64,000 bases of DNA from Bostrychus sinensis (Eukaryota; Chordata; Actinopteri; Gobiiformes; Eleotridae): the NCBI GenBank assembly GCA_020698575.1, contig CM036244.1, positions 25,216,034 through 25,280,033 of the forward strand, in the 5' to 3' direction. The notes under the pieces were generated by a model. The model was given only the letters and a program-made list of their open reading frames with translations, was not told where the DNA came from and ran no database searches. A program made the translations under genes and the position numbers. This document shows, in pieces, positions 35,394-49,331 of this stretch (positions within the stretch are counted from its first letter, which is position 1; each line of letters opens with the position of its first letter).

Positions 35394-38300
35394 CAGTGTT
35401 CACACCTTCAATATCTAAGTATAGATTGTTGATCAAACTTCTACAGTAGATCTTTTGTTGCAGCTGAATGAGTTCAGATTACTAATTTTCAGATCCTTCC
35501 TGGAAATGGTTCATTTCAAGACCTCAAATGCCAACATAAGAAATCCCCAAAATCCTCTGCTCATATCACATAAGCTGTACAGTACTCTGAACACTAAAGG
35601 CTTTTAACTGCAAACTACCCTTGTCATAAAATAAAATATGAGGTTTAGTGGAAAAGAATCAGTTCACAACACATCTCCTGTCTCCAAACATCTGGTGCAC
35701 ATGCTGTTGTTGGTGGCTCACATGTGTTTGTGTGCAGGTGGAAGTGTCTGCATAGTGATTTCAGCCTAAGCTGCATTGATCACAGCTCACACGCCTCTCT
35801 GGAGAAAACTGTACTCGGGGGAAGAACAGAGTCTGTCGCTGCACATTTTGCTCAGCCAGCAGCGGTTTGATTTTCAAATTAGTTGAACTTAAATGCTCTC
35901 AACAATTTGGAAGAATGGATGAAGTGCAAAGTTTGCTTGCTTACTTCCTTTGGAGCTTCGAAAGGGACATAAAACCACAAGCAGTAGTAGTAGTAGTAGT
36001 AGTAGTAGTAGTTTACATTGAATCTGTACAATAGAGGTTGCTTTGGGACAGATCAAAAATGTTAGCAAACATTACAATATAATGGCAGGCTGGGAGTCTT
36101 GCCAAACAGTGTTGTTTGGCAGTGTTTGACACTTTTTACAACATTGATTTAAAATTAATCTTGTCCTTAGTAGTTTTTTTTAGATCTTTTTGAGAGTTAA
36201 TTATGTCATATTAATCCTTAAGAGTGCACAACCTGAAATGTTGTTGTTATCGCCAAGACCATCCCTTCATCCTACTCCCTACCTACTTCTAGTACTAAGT
36301 TGGTTACTTTCCCTGTTAGTCACAGTGTTGTAGACCATTCAATGTAAGCGTTACAATAAAGCCTAGACAAGAAAACACGTTATTTCCCACTGATGATTAA
36401 TATTACAATATACTAGCGGTTGAAATAATTAAACTACTCTTTACATAATCTACTGATACTATTGTAATATTTTAATTTTCCTTCTACACTTTTGTGTAAA
36501 TTCTCCTTTATTCTTCAGTACACACATTTTAGGCATGGTTTGGTGCTTTGTGTCTCACTCTGCTCCTCAGTCCAACCCTACAAAACACCAACCCTTGTTC
36601 CTTTTGTCTTGAGAGTCCCGTACCATGTCACTGCTGCCCACACACTTTATTTTGACAAAGAGAATAACACTCCTGGGCAATAAAGATAGACCTTCATAAT
36701 AAAAGCCCCTCTAATTTCCCTTGCGTCGCTTCCTGATTGATGATGGCAGGATGGGGACGTGTAAAAACAGCATGTACACACAATCGTACAATGGCAACAT
36801 TCAAAGTTGTCAAGCAGGTGATGTAGTGTCTGTCAGACTGTCATGGCTCCATGGGGAATAAGCTGAGCAGGAGGCTTTGGGCTTTGTTTATATATTTTTA
36901 TTTTAGTTCTTCCTGCAGGATGGCAGAGGAAGCTATGGCAAAAATGCTCTCTGATTCACCCGTGACCATTAAGAGTGCTAGCTCATTGGCTGATCAATAC
37001 TCAATACATTTTTGTTACCTCACTGTATTGTATCTATTCATCAGTACTCCCTCAAAATTGGCAAATGACTACTTTTATGGTCTGATACCATTTACCATTT
37101 CTCATTCCATATTAAGCAGCAAAAAATGAAGCTGTAGCTTATACAGAAATGTGCCTCCCAATTAGCTAGCACTCTAAAGTCTTTTAACTTCCTCCTTGTC
37201 TCCTCAGAAAATCAGATCTGATACGCCTGAGCTCCCTTACATCTTATGAAAGCAATATTCTGTCGAAAGTAAGGAAAAGATTGCCAAATTATACAGTAGG
37301 CAGCTGAATAACAAACAAGCATAGACATGTTAAGACACCCCTCACTCCACTCCACTTTAATTATGTCCCTGAAGAAACTCTATGGTACACAACACAAGCA
37401 TGCTTCTATATTGTAAAAGTGGGTATCTATGCTCAGTTACTGTGGCTGATATACCAAACTACTCCTTTAAAATCCAGTCTTTGCAAGCTGCAGGGAATGA
37501 TGTAATCCTTCTCCTCCAAAAAGAAAGGAAAAACTGCTGAGCAAGTCCCTGGTTGCATTCACACACTGCAGCAACAACATTCACTTAAAACGATTAGTTT
37601 GCAGAGCTGATAGTGGTGAACGAAAAAGGTAGAGAAGGCTCCTCCCCTATATATTTTAATGCATTTCATTGAATTCTGGTTACGTTGACTATTGCTTTGA
37701 CAATTTACAGGAGTAGCAGTGTCCTTAAATCAGTAGCATTTTACGTTGATGTATTGAAGCTTACCAAAAGTTGGTAATTCTGCATAAATATAATTTTCTG
37801 TCAGTAAAGCCCCAAAATGTCTGAAAATATCTTAAATATACAATAACATTTTCTCAAACTAATTTCTCTACATGTATGCAGGTGTTACATGTGTTTTGAA
37901 CTTGCTTTTTCACATAATAAATGAGAAATGTAACATCTTTTACTGACAGTCTTTTTGAGGACATTGCCTTTAAATGGGTTTAACAGTATTATTTAGAAAG
38001 TCATATAATATGCTAATGTTAATCCATGATCTTCAATTTATTACTATAGTACATTGTGAATCTTAACTTTGCTATAGTCAAACTACTGCATTGACTCAGG
38101 ACATATGCATTAATGCTGCATCATCTCTCTGGAGGTCAGTGTGGTTTGCTTGTGCTGAGTTGCTGCTGCCACTGCTGTTTTACAGAATCCTGTTTGTCAC
38201 CATTGATACATTATGTAAAAGTGATGGTTTCAAAGGTGACAGCATGAATTATCTCAAGAAGCATGACTTGCATACAAACACTTGTACTGCAGTGTCATAA

Positions 38301-40129
38301 ATCTGTGTATTTCTTAGTTGTTTCTGTCATGGAGTCATTTGTGTGTGTGGTGAGTATGTGATGGATGTCCTTGTCTGTCTATAGCAGCTCAGTTGGCAGT
38401 CTGATGTATGACACACAAGTCACTGCCTTTTCTACTCAAACACACGCAATAACAGCCCTTCATCCTGCTGTTAACACTACATGGTTTTGAGAAAGCCTTT
38501 TATCCACCAGCGTTTAGGTGAAGTTACAGACCATTGTACACAGTCTGTCCTTGCTCTATGAGGATGCACAGAGCAGCACAGTTAAAGAGCTACAGGGAGA
38601 GCTGAGGTCTACAGTAGTGATGTAACTCAGCAGTGGAGCGGTTACTGTGGGCGGGCTGGGTGAGACGGCGTGGCTGCAAAATATAATACAAAGAGGAACA
38701 CTTGAGTGACCGGCTGTCTTATTAAGCTCCTTTTATTTCATATGCCATTCTTATTTTGAAGAGGTAAATACATGACTGGTTACAGTGACTCCAGTGCTCT
38801 AGTCTAAAGAGAAAGTGGTTAAATTACTTTTTATTCAAACATGCATGGTTGTACAGAGTATTGTCAGTAACATCCTGCTTTACTAGCCTGGGTCTGGAGT
38901 TCCTTGCAGTCATTTTTCATCAAGTTAATCCAACCTGACCAATAATGTTTTATCTAAAATGGGGCATGCTTTATGCAATGCTTTATTTCTTTTGTAGTAT
39001 TATAACTTTTAAATAATATATATGTACCTCCAGTGGCTGTTCTGTGTATGCTTGTTTCTGATTGTCGTTCTGATTTGTTCTCTTTTTATCCATTTGCTTT
39101 CAGAGGTAGTATAATCTGTGTCCATTTGTTTAAACTTGAAACCAGCACAAACTAGACTAATTAATTGTTTGTGTTTTTGTACACATATAATGCTTTGTAT
39201 AGAATGGAAAAAGTAATGACTGGCCAGAATCAGAAAAAGGAGTTTTATAAAACCACAAAATGGTTTATGACAAGTAAAAATCTCCAATAATAAATTACCA
39301 ATACGGAAGTTGCTAGAGTCACTTTTGTAATTTTTGAAAATAAAATGTTGCTGCAGTATTGAGAGGATGCACACATTGCTTTAAAATAATGACAAAGTTG
39401 CTCTTCAAAAATATTTGGCCAACATGTGTTATAAAAAAGCAACCAAGGTCCCACATATACCAGTATAAAACGTTTTATTAACATGATGTAACAGGAATGC
39501 AATTTGGGAAATAAAGGCGTTTGCAGTAAAGCGACGGGAGCCATGATTCATTTTGTGCACATGATTAGGTGATTTGGGCTACAGTTTGACATGAGCAGCC
39601 TGTGTTTTCCTCTTTCTAAACTCTGAGCTGGTTTATGACTCACTTTTAAATGTGGATCTTGTCCTCTGTAATAACAGTACTTTCAAACAAACAACCAAAC
39701 ACGCAGGAAGCATTTGCATGAAGCGGCCAGTCGTCACGGCAGCCATGGAAACGTTATTGAGAGTGGCAGGTGGATTTGGAGCTGTCCCACACAGGAGGTT
39801 AACGGTCAACGTGATGAGAGTTGACACTGGTGTGAGGTCAGTGAGGAGGAGCAGGGCATTACTGCAGATTTCACTAGCCACTTGTGTAATAGGATTTTGA
39901 GATTAATGCAGCCACCATGCTATCACATTTTAACGTGCAAATTTAAAGATGGTTGACACATTTTTGTATTATTATCATGGGCCACTATATATTTTATTTA
40001 TTTAGGACAGTGTGCAGTTAATCAGGCAATCCATTCTACCTTTTTCTGTTCTATATGAACAATTAGTCTAATTTTAATTTTCAGGGTGTGGAACAAATTT
40101 TAACCTCTCAGAAATCCAACATACATAGA
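35392..40129 (+). other. abr intron segment, no gene seen
   Basis: It contains an (AGT)n microsatellite at 35982-36012 and otherwise AT-rich DNA. The stretch 39700-39900 has low AT bias, an octamer ATTTGCAT (39712-39719) and an X-box-like GCAGCCATGGAAAC (39739-39752), with overlapping 82-codon open frames on both strands that are probably not coding. Confidence 0.55.
39700..39860. promoter_or_regulatory. Candidate intronic enhancer
   Basis: An octamer motif and an X-box-like motif lie within 41 bp in a patch of more balanced base composition than the flanking intron. Conservation is not known. Confidence 0.3.
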
Positions 40130-40255
40130 TGTCGACCAATATGGGTTTTTCTATGGCTGACGCCAATTTTTTAAATTCAGAGCAGCCGCTGGCCACTAAA
40201 CCCTGCCGAATTTTTATTTATAAATTTTTTTTTTGGACCGATATGTGAAGAATTT
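40130..40255. repeat. hAT-derived fish repeat fragment
   Basis: 'cgaccaatatgggtttttct', 'agagcagccgctggcc' and 'ggaccgatatgtg' follow a common 'cgaccgatat' repeat of fish genomes. Confidence 0.6.
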
Positions 40256-43200
40256 CATATTATATAGCCATTTGTCTCAGTAAACGCAAAGAACTGGATA
40301 GTAAGAACAGTTAAAGGTGAGTTCTATGAGAAAATCAATAATGTAGAGCTTGGGGAGAGCTACAAAATGCTTTTTAAATGTTTGTTCTACGAGGTTCTAT
40401 GCTAGAGAAATGAACAAAATTCTTTTATTGTCATTTTGAGCTTCTCAGGCTGAGATAAAGCAGTTTTGGATGTTTCCTATGAAATGCAGAGTAAGATGTC
40501 TAAAATGCTAAAAGATGGTTTGGAGACTTTACATAGTATTTTAAGGCAAAATCTCACAGATCTGTAGCAGGTCTGGTCAGAATGGACCCTAAAGTTATGA
40601 AGCACATTCAGTACTTCAGGTTTATGCGTTTAAGTTTTTTAATTTTTAAAATGTTGCTGTTAGGTGTTTCTGGAGTGTGATAAAAAACAAAACAAAACAA
40701 AAACAACAACAACAACAACAACAACAAAAATATAGGTGCTTATTTATTAATATTTAGGGGCAATTTAGTGAAAGTATTTTTTCATTATTATTACAATTTA
40801 TTTATTTATCTTAGGAAAACATCTTTTTTTGTTCTTTTTGTTGTGAGTTTATGAATTTAACAAGAGTTAAAATTTAATTTATGTTCAAACTCTGTTCTGA
40901 GTTATGAGCTGCTCCTATTCATTCTGAAATTTGTATACACAGGCATGGCCATAGATGAACAAGGGCCCACTCTTATATGGGCCTCTAAACCTCCTGGGGC
41001 CCAGCAGTTGGACTGGCTGCACTGCCTGATGTTACGTCCCTAATGCAATTTCAGATAGATAAAGATAATAACAACCAAAGCTACAACCAACTGGAGAAAA
41101 AAACATAGCATAATGGTTGGTTGTTTTGTTGGAAGATGGCTAGAATGGCAGACAACCCTCTCCCTGGACACTTCCTCCAGCTCCCCTGTACAATAGTGTT
41201 GTGCAAATGTTCTTTCTAGGACATTTTTAAAGTAGCCCATTTCAACTAGCTGCTTGGTATTTTTTTGTGTAAATTTGTTTTATTTTCCTCCAGATCAGTA
41301 ATGCTCAAACTTTTCACTCCCTCAGAACATATTTGGCTTTGCAAGTACCATCTTTAATTGGCTAAAAAGAACACAAAGCCTGACTAAACTAGGTCTAAAC
41401 CAAGGGTTAAAATAGATATTACCACAGAAAAATGCATTACAGAATAAGGACATAATCTGGTCTATATTAGGTCTAAAACTGGACTAAATTAGGTTTAAAC
41501 CAGGTCTTCAGTAGGACAAAACTAGAACAAATTAAGCACTAAAGTGTGCCTAAACCTGGACCAAGCAATGGCCTTAACTTCAGATTCAATCCCCCCCAAA
41601 AGCAGGACTAAAATGGGAATATATCTGGCTATAAATAGAACTGCTAAAGACCCATGAGTACCACCAAAAGAAACCTGCGTACTACCAATGGTACCCGTAT
41701 CAGCTCTCTTCCATTTACTGGAAAATGACATGGACAAATACAGACTTGCTTCTTGTAGGCTATTTTTAAAGTGATTTTGCTGTGAGCAGTATGAGAAAAA
41801 TGACATTTCATTCATTATTTGAGTCAGCATTATAGCATTGGCAGCATTACTTTGAATTAGTTTATTGTTCACTGTTGCATAATTCTTCCAGTGCAGATTT
41901 GCAGTAGTTCTTTTCAAACTGCTGAGTTTGTTCCTCCGTCTGCTGCAGATTTAAACACTTGTCACACAGAGCCTGACCGTGTGTGTTTATTTACTCTTGT
42001 TGGAAGCTTTTCCGGTTGTTGCTTCCTTATTAGGTGCAGCCTCATTGATCTAACTCCCACCACTAAGTCTGGAGATGCGTCTGGGCTCATATATCGTCAG
42101 TAACAGCAAAAGAGTCTCTGATTCCTCTGCTCATTTTCCATATTGTCCTGCAGATAACAAACAACAAATGCAGACATGGACTTTACCACATTATTTAATA
42201 GGAATCCAGAGGAAACAGAGAAATGTTATTTTTTTTAAACTCTATTTCACATGTGCCTATTGGCAGAAGTGTGAGGAGAAGCATGGGCAACATTATATTT
42301 TAATCAAAGCCATTATTTCTCTGCTCTTCAGTCAGAGGGCTGTTAGCACTCCCAGCAGATGAGTGCATGTGTTTTAACTGTCTCTATAATAGGACTATAG
42401 TAACCAGATTCAGCCTCCTACATAACTGACACTGAAGTATTCCTCTCAAATCTGCCCATTTTTTAACAGCAGTTAGTTACACCATGATTAGGTTTGTTTA
42501 GCAAATGGGATGAATTCTGCTGGTGTGCACAGGGAGGGTTGGCTGCTTATGTCACTGCAGCATGTTGCAGGGCTCATGATACACTGCCAGCTTTATAAAC
42601 CTTTTGCAAAAACATAACTTGACAAATGTCCAAATATGCAAATGCCACTAATCCATAGCTGCTTTCACTCTAATGGCCTGACAACACAGCTGGATTGCAG
42701 CTGCTCTGTGGCTGTTTTTTTAGTTGCAACATACCTATGCTTTGAAAAAACTAGTGAATGTATAAGCCTGATAGGGAAAAAAAAGTGTTAACAATGTTAC
42801 TCTTAGGTTGCAGGTGTTTTTGAATTCTGTGGGACCAATTTGAATATGCTCCACCAGGAAAGTTGCAAAGAAACACCTTACTATTCATTTCAACAGCTGC
42901 AAAGCCTCTTTTTGCATTTTGTTCCTGAAGTGAAATTAGATACGCTACTGGTGGGATTTATACTGTAAAATAATCTGTTAATTCTACCATTCAAAGGTGT
43001 TTTGATGGTACAGGTACACAGATTTGATCATGTCTTTCTTTTTTGAAGCTGTATGTGTCATTCGTTCTCTCATCTCTCACCATGGTAAGACCTCTATGAC
43101 TATTTTTCTTTTGTTGGCAGTTTGTTGTGCAGTTTTCTGTTACCATGTGGGTCGATGTGACGGTGTTTTGCTGTTTGCTTTCACTACACCGATGTCCCAG

Positions 43201-44680
43201 ACTGTGCTCTTATTGATTTCTCAATAGGATCTCCCTTTCTTGAAGCCAATCCTTTTACTCGAGGTTATAATGGGTGGTTTAATCTTGTCATATCGAGCCT
43301 CTCATGTTTTAAAACTGTAAGGTGTAAATATTCTCTTACTAATACCAGGTTAGGTCTAGTGGAAACATCCCTGTGTGCCCTGACATTGCAGCATTGATTT
43401 TCCTGCTTGTCACACTCTGGGATTGTCAGGAGCATTAGTGGACTGTGGCAGCCTACATTTAGGCTTGTCAGGCTGTGTGCTGATAAACAGTCGCACATGT
43501 TGTGTGTCGATTCATTGGACTGCATTTGCACACACACTGTGACAGTCAGGGTAGTGTCCCAAAAACAACAGACCGTCCTGTGTTTAAGAAAGCAGTGACT
43601 TCATAAAAATGAACAGATCCTGTGTGTTTCCATCTAAGCGGCACTGTGGGATTGAAAAAGCATCTCCAATTTGGTTTAACCAGTCTGCCATGCTTTATAC
43701 AGAATATATAAGTACATATTGAATATATAACGAATGTCATATATATCGCCTAGGGCTATGTAACCTGGTGATTCAAGTCATGATACGATATAGCAATATA
43801 TCATATTTATCTAGGCGTTCTGTAAGGTACAAGATATATTGTGTTTTTTTATTTTTTTATAACAGTATTATTTTGGAAAGCCCCACCTTTATACCAGCAC
43901 ATCACTACATGCACACAATTTGAAGAAATATATTTTATTCACTAACCAGAACAGTGAGTACTGTAATGGTTTTACAAGCAAGTTGCAACAACAAACAAGC
44001 TGATAAGTGATAGGTATACTTTATAAAATAAATCAATACAGCTATTTTTAATATTAGTACAGTATAGCCCAATAATATGTTGCAGTATTTTCAGAATCAG
44101 TTTGATGAAATATGAATAATTATACATATTGCTATATTGAGGTGCTTCTGACACACTAATAGAGTCAGATGGCACTTTGAATTGCTGTAATCTCACACTG
44201 ATACTGAGAACACAAATGTTTTTCTTCTCCCCTTTGTTCCCGTTGCCCAGTAGACTGTGTCATATCTCCATCTGATGTGTTTTTGTTGAACAGCCAAGGA
44301 GCAGCTGCCAGCCAGGCGAGAGACCCATCATCACAATAGTCCTCTTCTTTGCCCCCTCCACCCGTTTTATCTGCGTCTGTCCAGCATTAATAAACCTAAT
44401 CAAACATAATGAGGAGAAATGATCACCACTCATATAGAATTGTACTTCATTTAACACTGAATGGCTGTGATGATATGGATTAACGCATTAACTGACAAAA
44501 ACAACACTTTAGCCACATGCATGAGAGGGTACGCAGATGTACTGCACACAGGCACATTGTGTGTGCTTTAACACAATGGAGGCAAGGGCACTACATAGAA
44601 ATAGAAACCCCCTAAAATGGTTTTCTCCCATTATAATCTTCCTCCTTTTTGAAAGTCCTAATATGTTTAGGTTTTTTAAA
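40256..44680 (+). other. abr intron segment, no gene seen
   Basis: It contains a simple AACAA/AAC array (40686-40730), a stretch of diverged 'aggtctaaac' repeats (about 41380-41560), and a 'gatacgatatagcaatatat' hAT-like fragment near 43752-43830. The 131-codon minus-strand frame at 41522-41917 has no recognisable feature. Confidence 0.5.
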
Positions 44681-44822
44681 GTTATATTATGCAAAATCAA
44701 CACATCTGAGCTTTCTACCGTGTTATAACGGTGTTCCCTCATCAAAAAAATACGCGGAGTTGTGTTTTGTTTTACTGACACCTGATTGAGTTATCCTGTG
44801 GTCTCTGGCACTGAGTTTCTGA
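44681..44822. repeat. Interspersed repeat, copy 1 ('attatgcaaaatc')
   Basis: Aligns in order with 58313-58448: 'tatattatgcaaaatc', 'ctgagctttctacc', 'ttccctcatcaaaaa', 'gagttgtgtttt', 'ctgagttt'. The superfamily is unknown. Confidence 0.75.
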
Positions 44823-46890
44823 GGCCTGAGAACACTTGGTCGTACGAACCTCTGCCTCCTCTACATATCCCCGGCCACTCCAACATGCACTCACCAATCA
44901 ACAAGCCTTCTACATCTAGTCTGCTCTCATTCATTAATCCAAAAATGTTCAAAAGACTGCAACAGAGCTGCCCTCTGCTCGCCTCCTTACATGTTTTTTT
45001 TGTTTGTTTTGTTTTGTTTTTTTAATGGCACCAGTAGAGTACTTCAAATTAAAAATGCTCTTAATTAGTCAGATAATGTTTTTGAAGGTTGTAAGATGTG
45101 CTGCTGTTCTAGAGGTGACCAAGATTTGTATAAAAATATGAATAAAAGCATAATATAACCTCTTAAAAAAACAAAGGGCCTTTTTATATTAAAGTAGAGA
45201 CTTTACAATACAGTGGCCAAAATGTAAATTTATGGATCCATTCAATATTTCAAATCCACTAATCATTCCTTCCTTGGCCCATTACTAACTCCTCCTTAAA
45301 TTTTTTAACAGACTAACAAAACAACTAATGCAGGTGAAAACATAACCTCTTTGGTGGGTTGGTACATGAGTTATCATGAAAGTAATTCATCTAAATAAAG
45401 ACGGCCTTCTTCTCGTAAAACATCCATTATACAATTGTGCAATGGCAACATTACTTGCCTTTTATTGGCATTGCTGGTTAATGTAATATAAGTTATATAC
45501 AGTACATGCTGCAGACTAGTGCCACTGTTGTAGAATTCTCACAAATAGTAAAATGAAGATAATCTGAGAACAGTGTCTGAGTCTTTAGTCATCTGTGTAG
45601 TAGCATGTCTTAAACGCTGTGATGTGAAAACCATACGTTCATTAGCAGTGTGACAGAGGAGCAGATGGTGTCCAGAAAATAGACACAGATATAGGAATAG
45701 AACAGACGGGAGAGAAAAAGGAAAAATAAAAGAAAAATGTCATGCAAACATATGGGACAGCAGATTTGTGTAATGTCACGAAAATGAGAGTTGTAGTGAG
45801 GTAACACACCTTATTTCAGCCTTAAATATGACTCTCTACACTGTCAGCAGCGTTCATGCATACCATTAGCTTAACCACATGGTTGGCTAAATCAGCTAAA
45901 CCCACTCTTCCCATTTATCAGCCATTAGCCCAACAGCTACAAATGAACCATACGGCGAGTAGAGTAGTGGCGCTTGGAGGTCCGGAGGTGCACATCATTA
46001 TAACAGATGGAGGAACTGTTTTTTGTGTTGATTGGCAGGTGGGTGGTCCAGTCACAGGGGGTTATGGGGGGTGACACACTGATATGGATGGACATTAAGC
46101 ACCCAGCATTATTAGGGTGATGGAGCGTGCCATCCCAGTAGGGAATTGGTCTTGGCTTTTTCTGTTATTTTTCTATTAGTTCTTTTTAGGGCTGTCACGT
46201 AGCATCACAAACAAATGACTGCGTGGGAGAGGTGATGTGGGTCATTAGTTTGTCTGTACTCCTCCCTTAACATTCACTTTATGCAACATTAGTGATGTTT
46301 TGACACCAGACACTACTTTATTAATAGTTGTATTTAGTGTCTTAATACAAGCAATATAGGTTCTGAACATTAATCATTTTTCATCATTTAAAGCTGAGAT
46401 GCTCATATTTTAAGAAGCAGCAAACCTTTGCATGGAATTGGGACTATTTCAAAATAGAAAAGATGTGTTCCCCTGACCTGGACTCGTATTCAGTCTTCTA
46501 GTTCAGGGGTAAATGCTGTACCATTGAGCCACTAATCCACCTTATCTCACAATTGTTTTAAATACATTAATAACTTCATGGTTCTAAATTGGGATTCAGA
46601 TTCACACCAAAAAGTAACCATGTATTCCTTTGCTGACTTATTGCTGGAGTTGCAATGGCCCAGAACCATGACTGTTCCTTGGCCTGTTACAGATCTTTCC
46701 AGAGGATTTCATCACTATCAACCACACCAATACCAGCAAAAAATATGACCTTCTTGGTGGATGAAATAATAGCAAATTGTCCAACACATGACTTCAGTTG
46801 GCACAGTACTTTGCTATATACTGTATTATCCATTGTCTCTGTTGCCAAAAGCTATTTTTTCTAACAGTGATTTTTTTTTTAATTCTCCAG
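44823..46890 (+). other. abr intron end before exon 2
   Basis: No gene. It contains fragments of the 'aacaaactaac' repeat (45305-45362) and of the TGTGCAAAAGT MITE (about 46480-46620). The acceptor tract is a T-run followed by TTCTCCAG ending at 46890. Confidence 0.6.
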
Positions 46891-47072
46891 ATTTCAACTA
46901 CAACACAGATGGTTACGAGGGGGACGGGACTGAGGACGGCAAGTCTCAGGATGGCTCCGAGCCTTTGCGCTACATCGACGAATCTCCCACCATGTCGCCC
47001 CAGCTGTGTGCGCCCTTGGGCCCCAATGGAGAGTCGGTCTCCCCCACCCCACCAGAGGGCCTGCTGCCTGTG
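46891..47072 (+). CDS. abr: abr exon 2 (acidic linker before the DH domain)
   Basis: The 182-nt exon is entered in phase 1 and left in phase 0 (acceptor CTCCAG, donor GTG/GTAAGA). It encodes FNYNTDGYEGDG followed by YIDESPTMSPQL and SPTPPEGL, matching mammalian ABR (FSYGTDEYDGEG, YIDESPTMSPQL, SPTPPEGL). BCR has the related YIDDSPSSSPHL at the same place. The segment is Asp/Glu/Ser/Pro-rich and probably disordered. It is the common landing exon for first exons 1A, 1B and 1C and is skipped from 1D and 1E. Confidence 0.96.
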
Positions 47073-49117
47073 GTAAGAGAGCACCACAGACACTCTGACA
47101 GGGCAGGTACAACCAACGACAGTGGAATAATGAGCCAGATGTAAGGCAGAGGATGAGGAGCATAAATCATATGATGCTCCAGGTCGACATCATGCAGTGA
47201 ATGATTGATGGGCTTAAGTGTTATTTCAGGTTTGTTTCTCCACACACAGGTGTAGAAACACAGTAAACATATAAAAGTGCATCAATGGATTTAAATTGGT
47301 TGAATAGGTTGCATTACATTTTAGAGTTTACCTAAAATTGTTTGTTTTATAAACTAATGGGAAACAGCAATGTGCCTTATATTAATAAGAAGTGTTGCTT
47401 GTTTTTGAAATCTTGGCACTATACTAAAATACAATTGCCTACAAACTCATACATGTATTGAGAGTTTGATTGCGGATATTATGGGAATCGTCTCTTAAGG
47501 CCTCCACAGTGGACCACAGGTATGTTTATAATGTGTTGTGAGGTGAAGTCATTTATATGAAAATGTAGTTTTATTGATACATTATGTGAGACATTGATTA
47601 GTTTATGGCAAGCTTATAGTTACATTGTAGACAACAGTGCAAAAAAAATACCACTTCAATTACATTTAATGATTTGACCTTTTTCTGTGTGCCGGTACAT
47701 GTGTGTGTACAAATATAGAGCATTTGCCTTAAAGTTTTGATGCATATTGTATATTCATTAGTTAGTATAGGCTTTTAGGCTATAGACTATAAATGTGTCC
47801 TTTGTGAACAGTGTGTGAGAGGGTGCTCAGAGCCCTAGACAGACTCAGCTGGAGTTCAGTTCAACCTGACCTGAACTAACAGTTCCACACATGCACCAAA
47901 ATTGTTGTAGGCTTTGAGTTTACTCTCTTCAAAGTTCTATTCATTGAATTGCTATGTGATGTGTCAAGTAAATAAGAATGTGGCTCCATCTAGTGGCTGG
48001 TACAAGGAAAAGGTGAACCCTGAGCCCGTTCAGTGACCACAAAAAATGGTGTTAAGTTGTACACGTTTACACAACAATAGTAGTATACTCAACGCTAATG
48101 ATAAAACAAAAAAAACAAAAAAAAGATAAATAAACAGTCAACTGTTAAGTATGTGGAGGAAAAAAAATTGAAAATCTATGCCGTTAATCATTATTGCCAG
48201 TAACAAATTTTTTTTCTGGTGCTGATGCTCATATACGTATTAGCTCTCAGCACTAGCTACACACTGACCTCCAAATGTCAGAGAGTCAGAGTGATTCAAA
48301 GCACAGCTGTTTGTGGAGATTTTTCACTTGTAAATGTGTTTTTCACTGGAGCCGTTCTCTCCTCACTGTCCTGTTAAGTCTGTGTTTCTGCTGACTTCAG
48401 CACACTTTCATCAGCGCACATGAGAGAGCAAACCCCTCTATATTAGATGCATATGTTCAGCATTTTACATTTATGATTGACACGAATGCCTGTGAAGTCA
48501 TCCAGGCTTTTCCAGGTTTCGTCATTAATCAGAAATACTTTTGTATTTCCGAAGTAACTTTGTATAGTAACTCATTCAGATTAATAATGAAATGTTGTGA
48601 ACTTAAAAACCAAGTCCAGATGACTTATTTTTAAACCTTTTTGTTTTGGATTGACACAAACCTTACATTTGTCATTGTACTACTCTATAGTAATGACACC
48701 ACTAGCCAACCCAACCATTTTTCTCTACAACTTGTGATATTTGTGATCTAGAAAATTCATGCCACAAGGATACATTTTATTATTTTCTTTTTTCCAAGTC
48801 TTCCAATATACTCTGCAACTTTTTTTGGTCAGACAAATAGGTAAGAGCCTCTCTGCAGTGGGTCAAGTCTGGGTTTGCAAGGTTGTGTGTCCAAAGAATG
48901 AGGTCAGCTGACTACCTGCATATACTGAATGATCAGGTTACTCCATCAATGGATTTTTTTTTTTCCCTGATGGCACGCGCTTATTCCATGATGACAATGC
49001 CAGGATTTATCGAGCTCAAAATGTGAAAGAGTGGTTCAGGGAACATGAGACATCATTTTCATATATGTGTGTGTGTGTGTTTGTGTTTGTGTTTGTGTTT
49101 GTGTTTGTGTTTGTGTT

Positions 49118-49179
<62 letters not shown>

Positions 49180-49201
49180 TGTTTGTGTTTGTGTTTGTGT
49201 T

Positions 49202-49289
<88 letters not shown>

Positions 49290-49296
49290 GTGTTTG

Positions 49297-49331
<35 letters not shown>

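Noticed and set aside
39633..39900. 82-codon open frames on both strands over the same bases
   Set aside because: Mirror-image open frames of equal length point to composition rather than coding; no known motif.
46788..47163. 118-codon frame starting before abr exon 2 and antisense frames
   Set aside because: The real coding part starts at the acceptor at 46891 and ends at 47072; the rest reads through introns.
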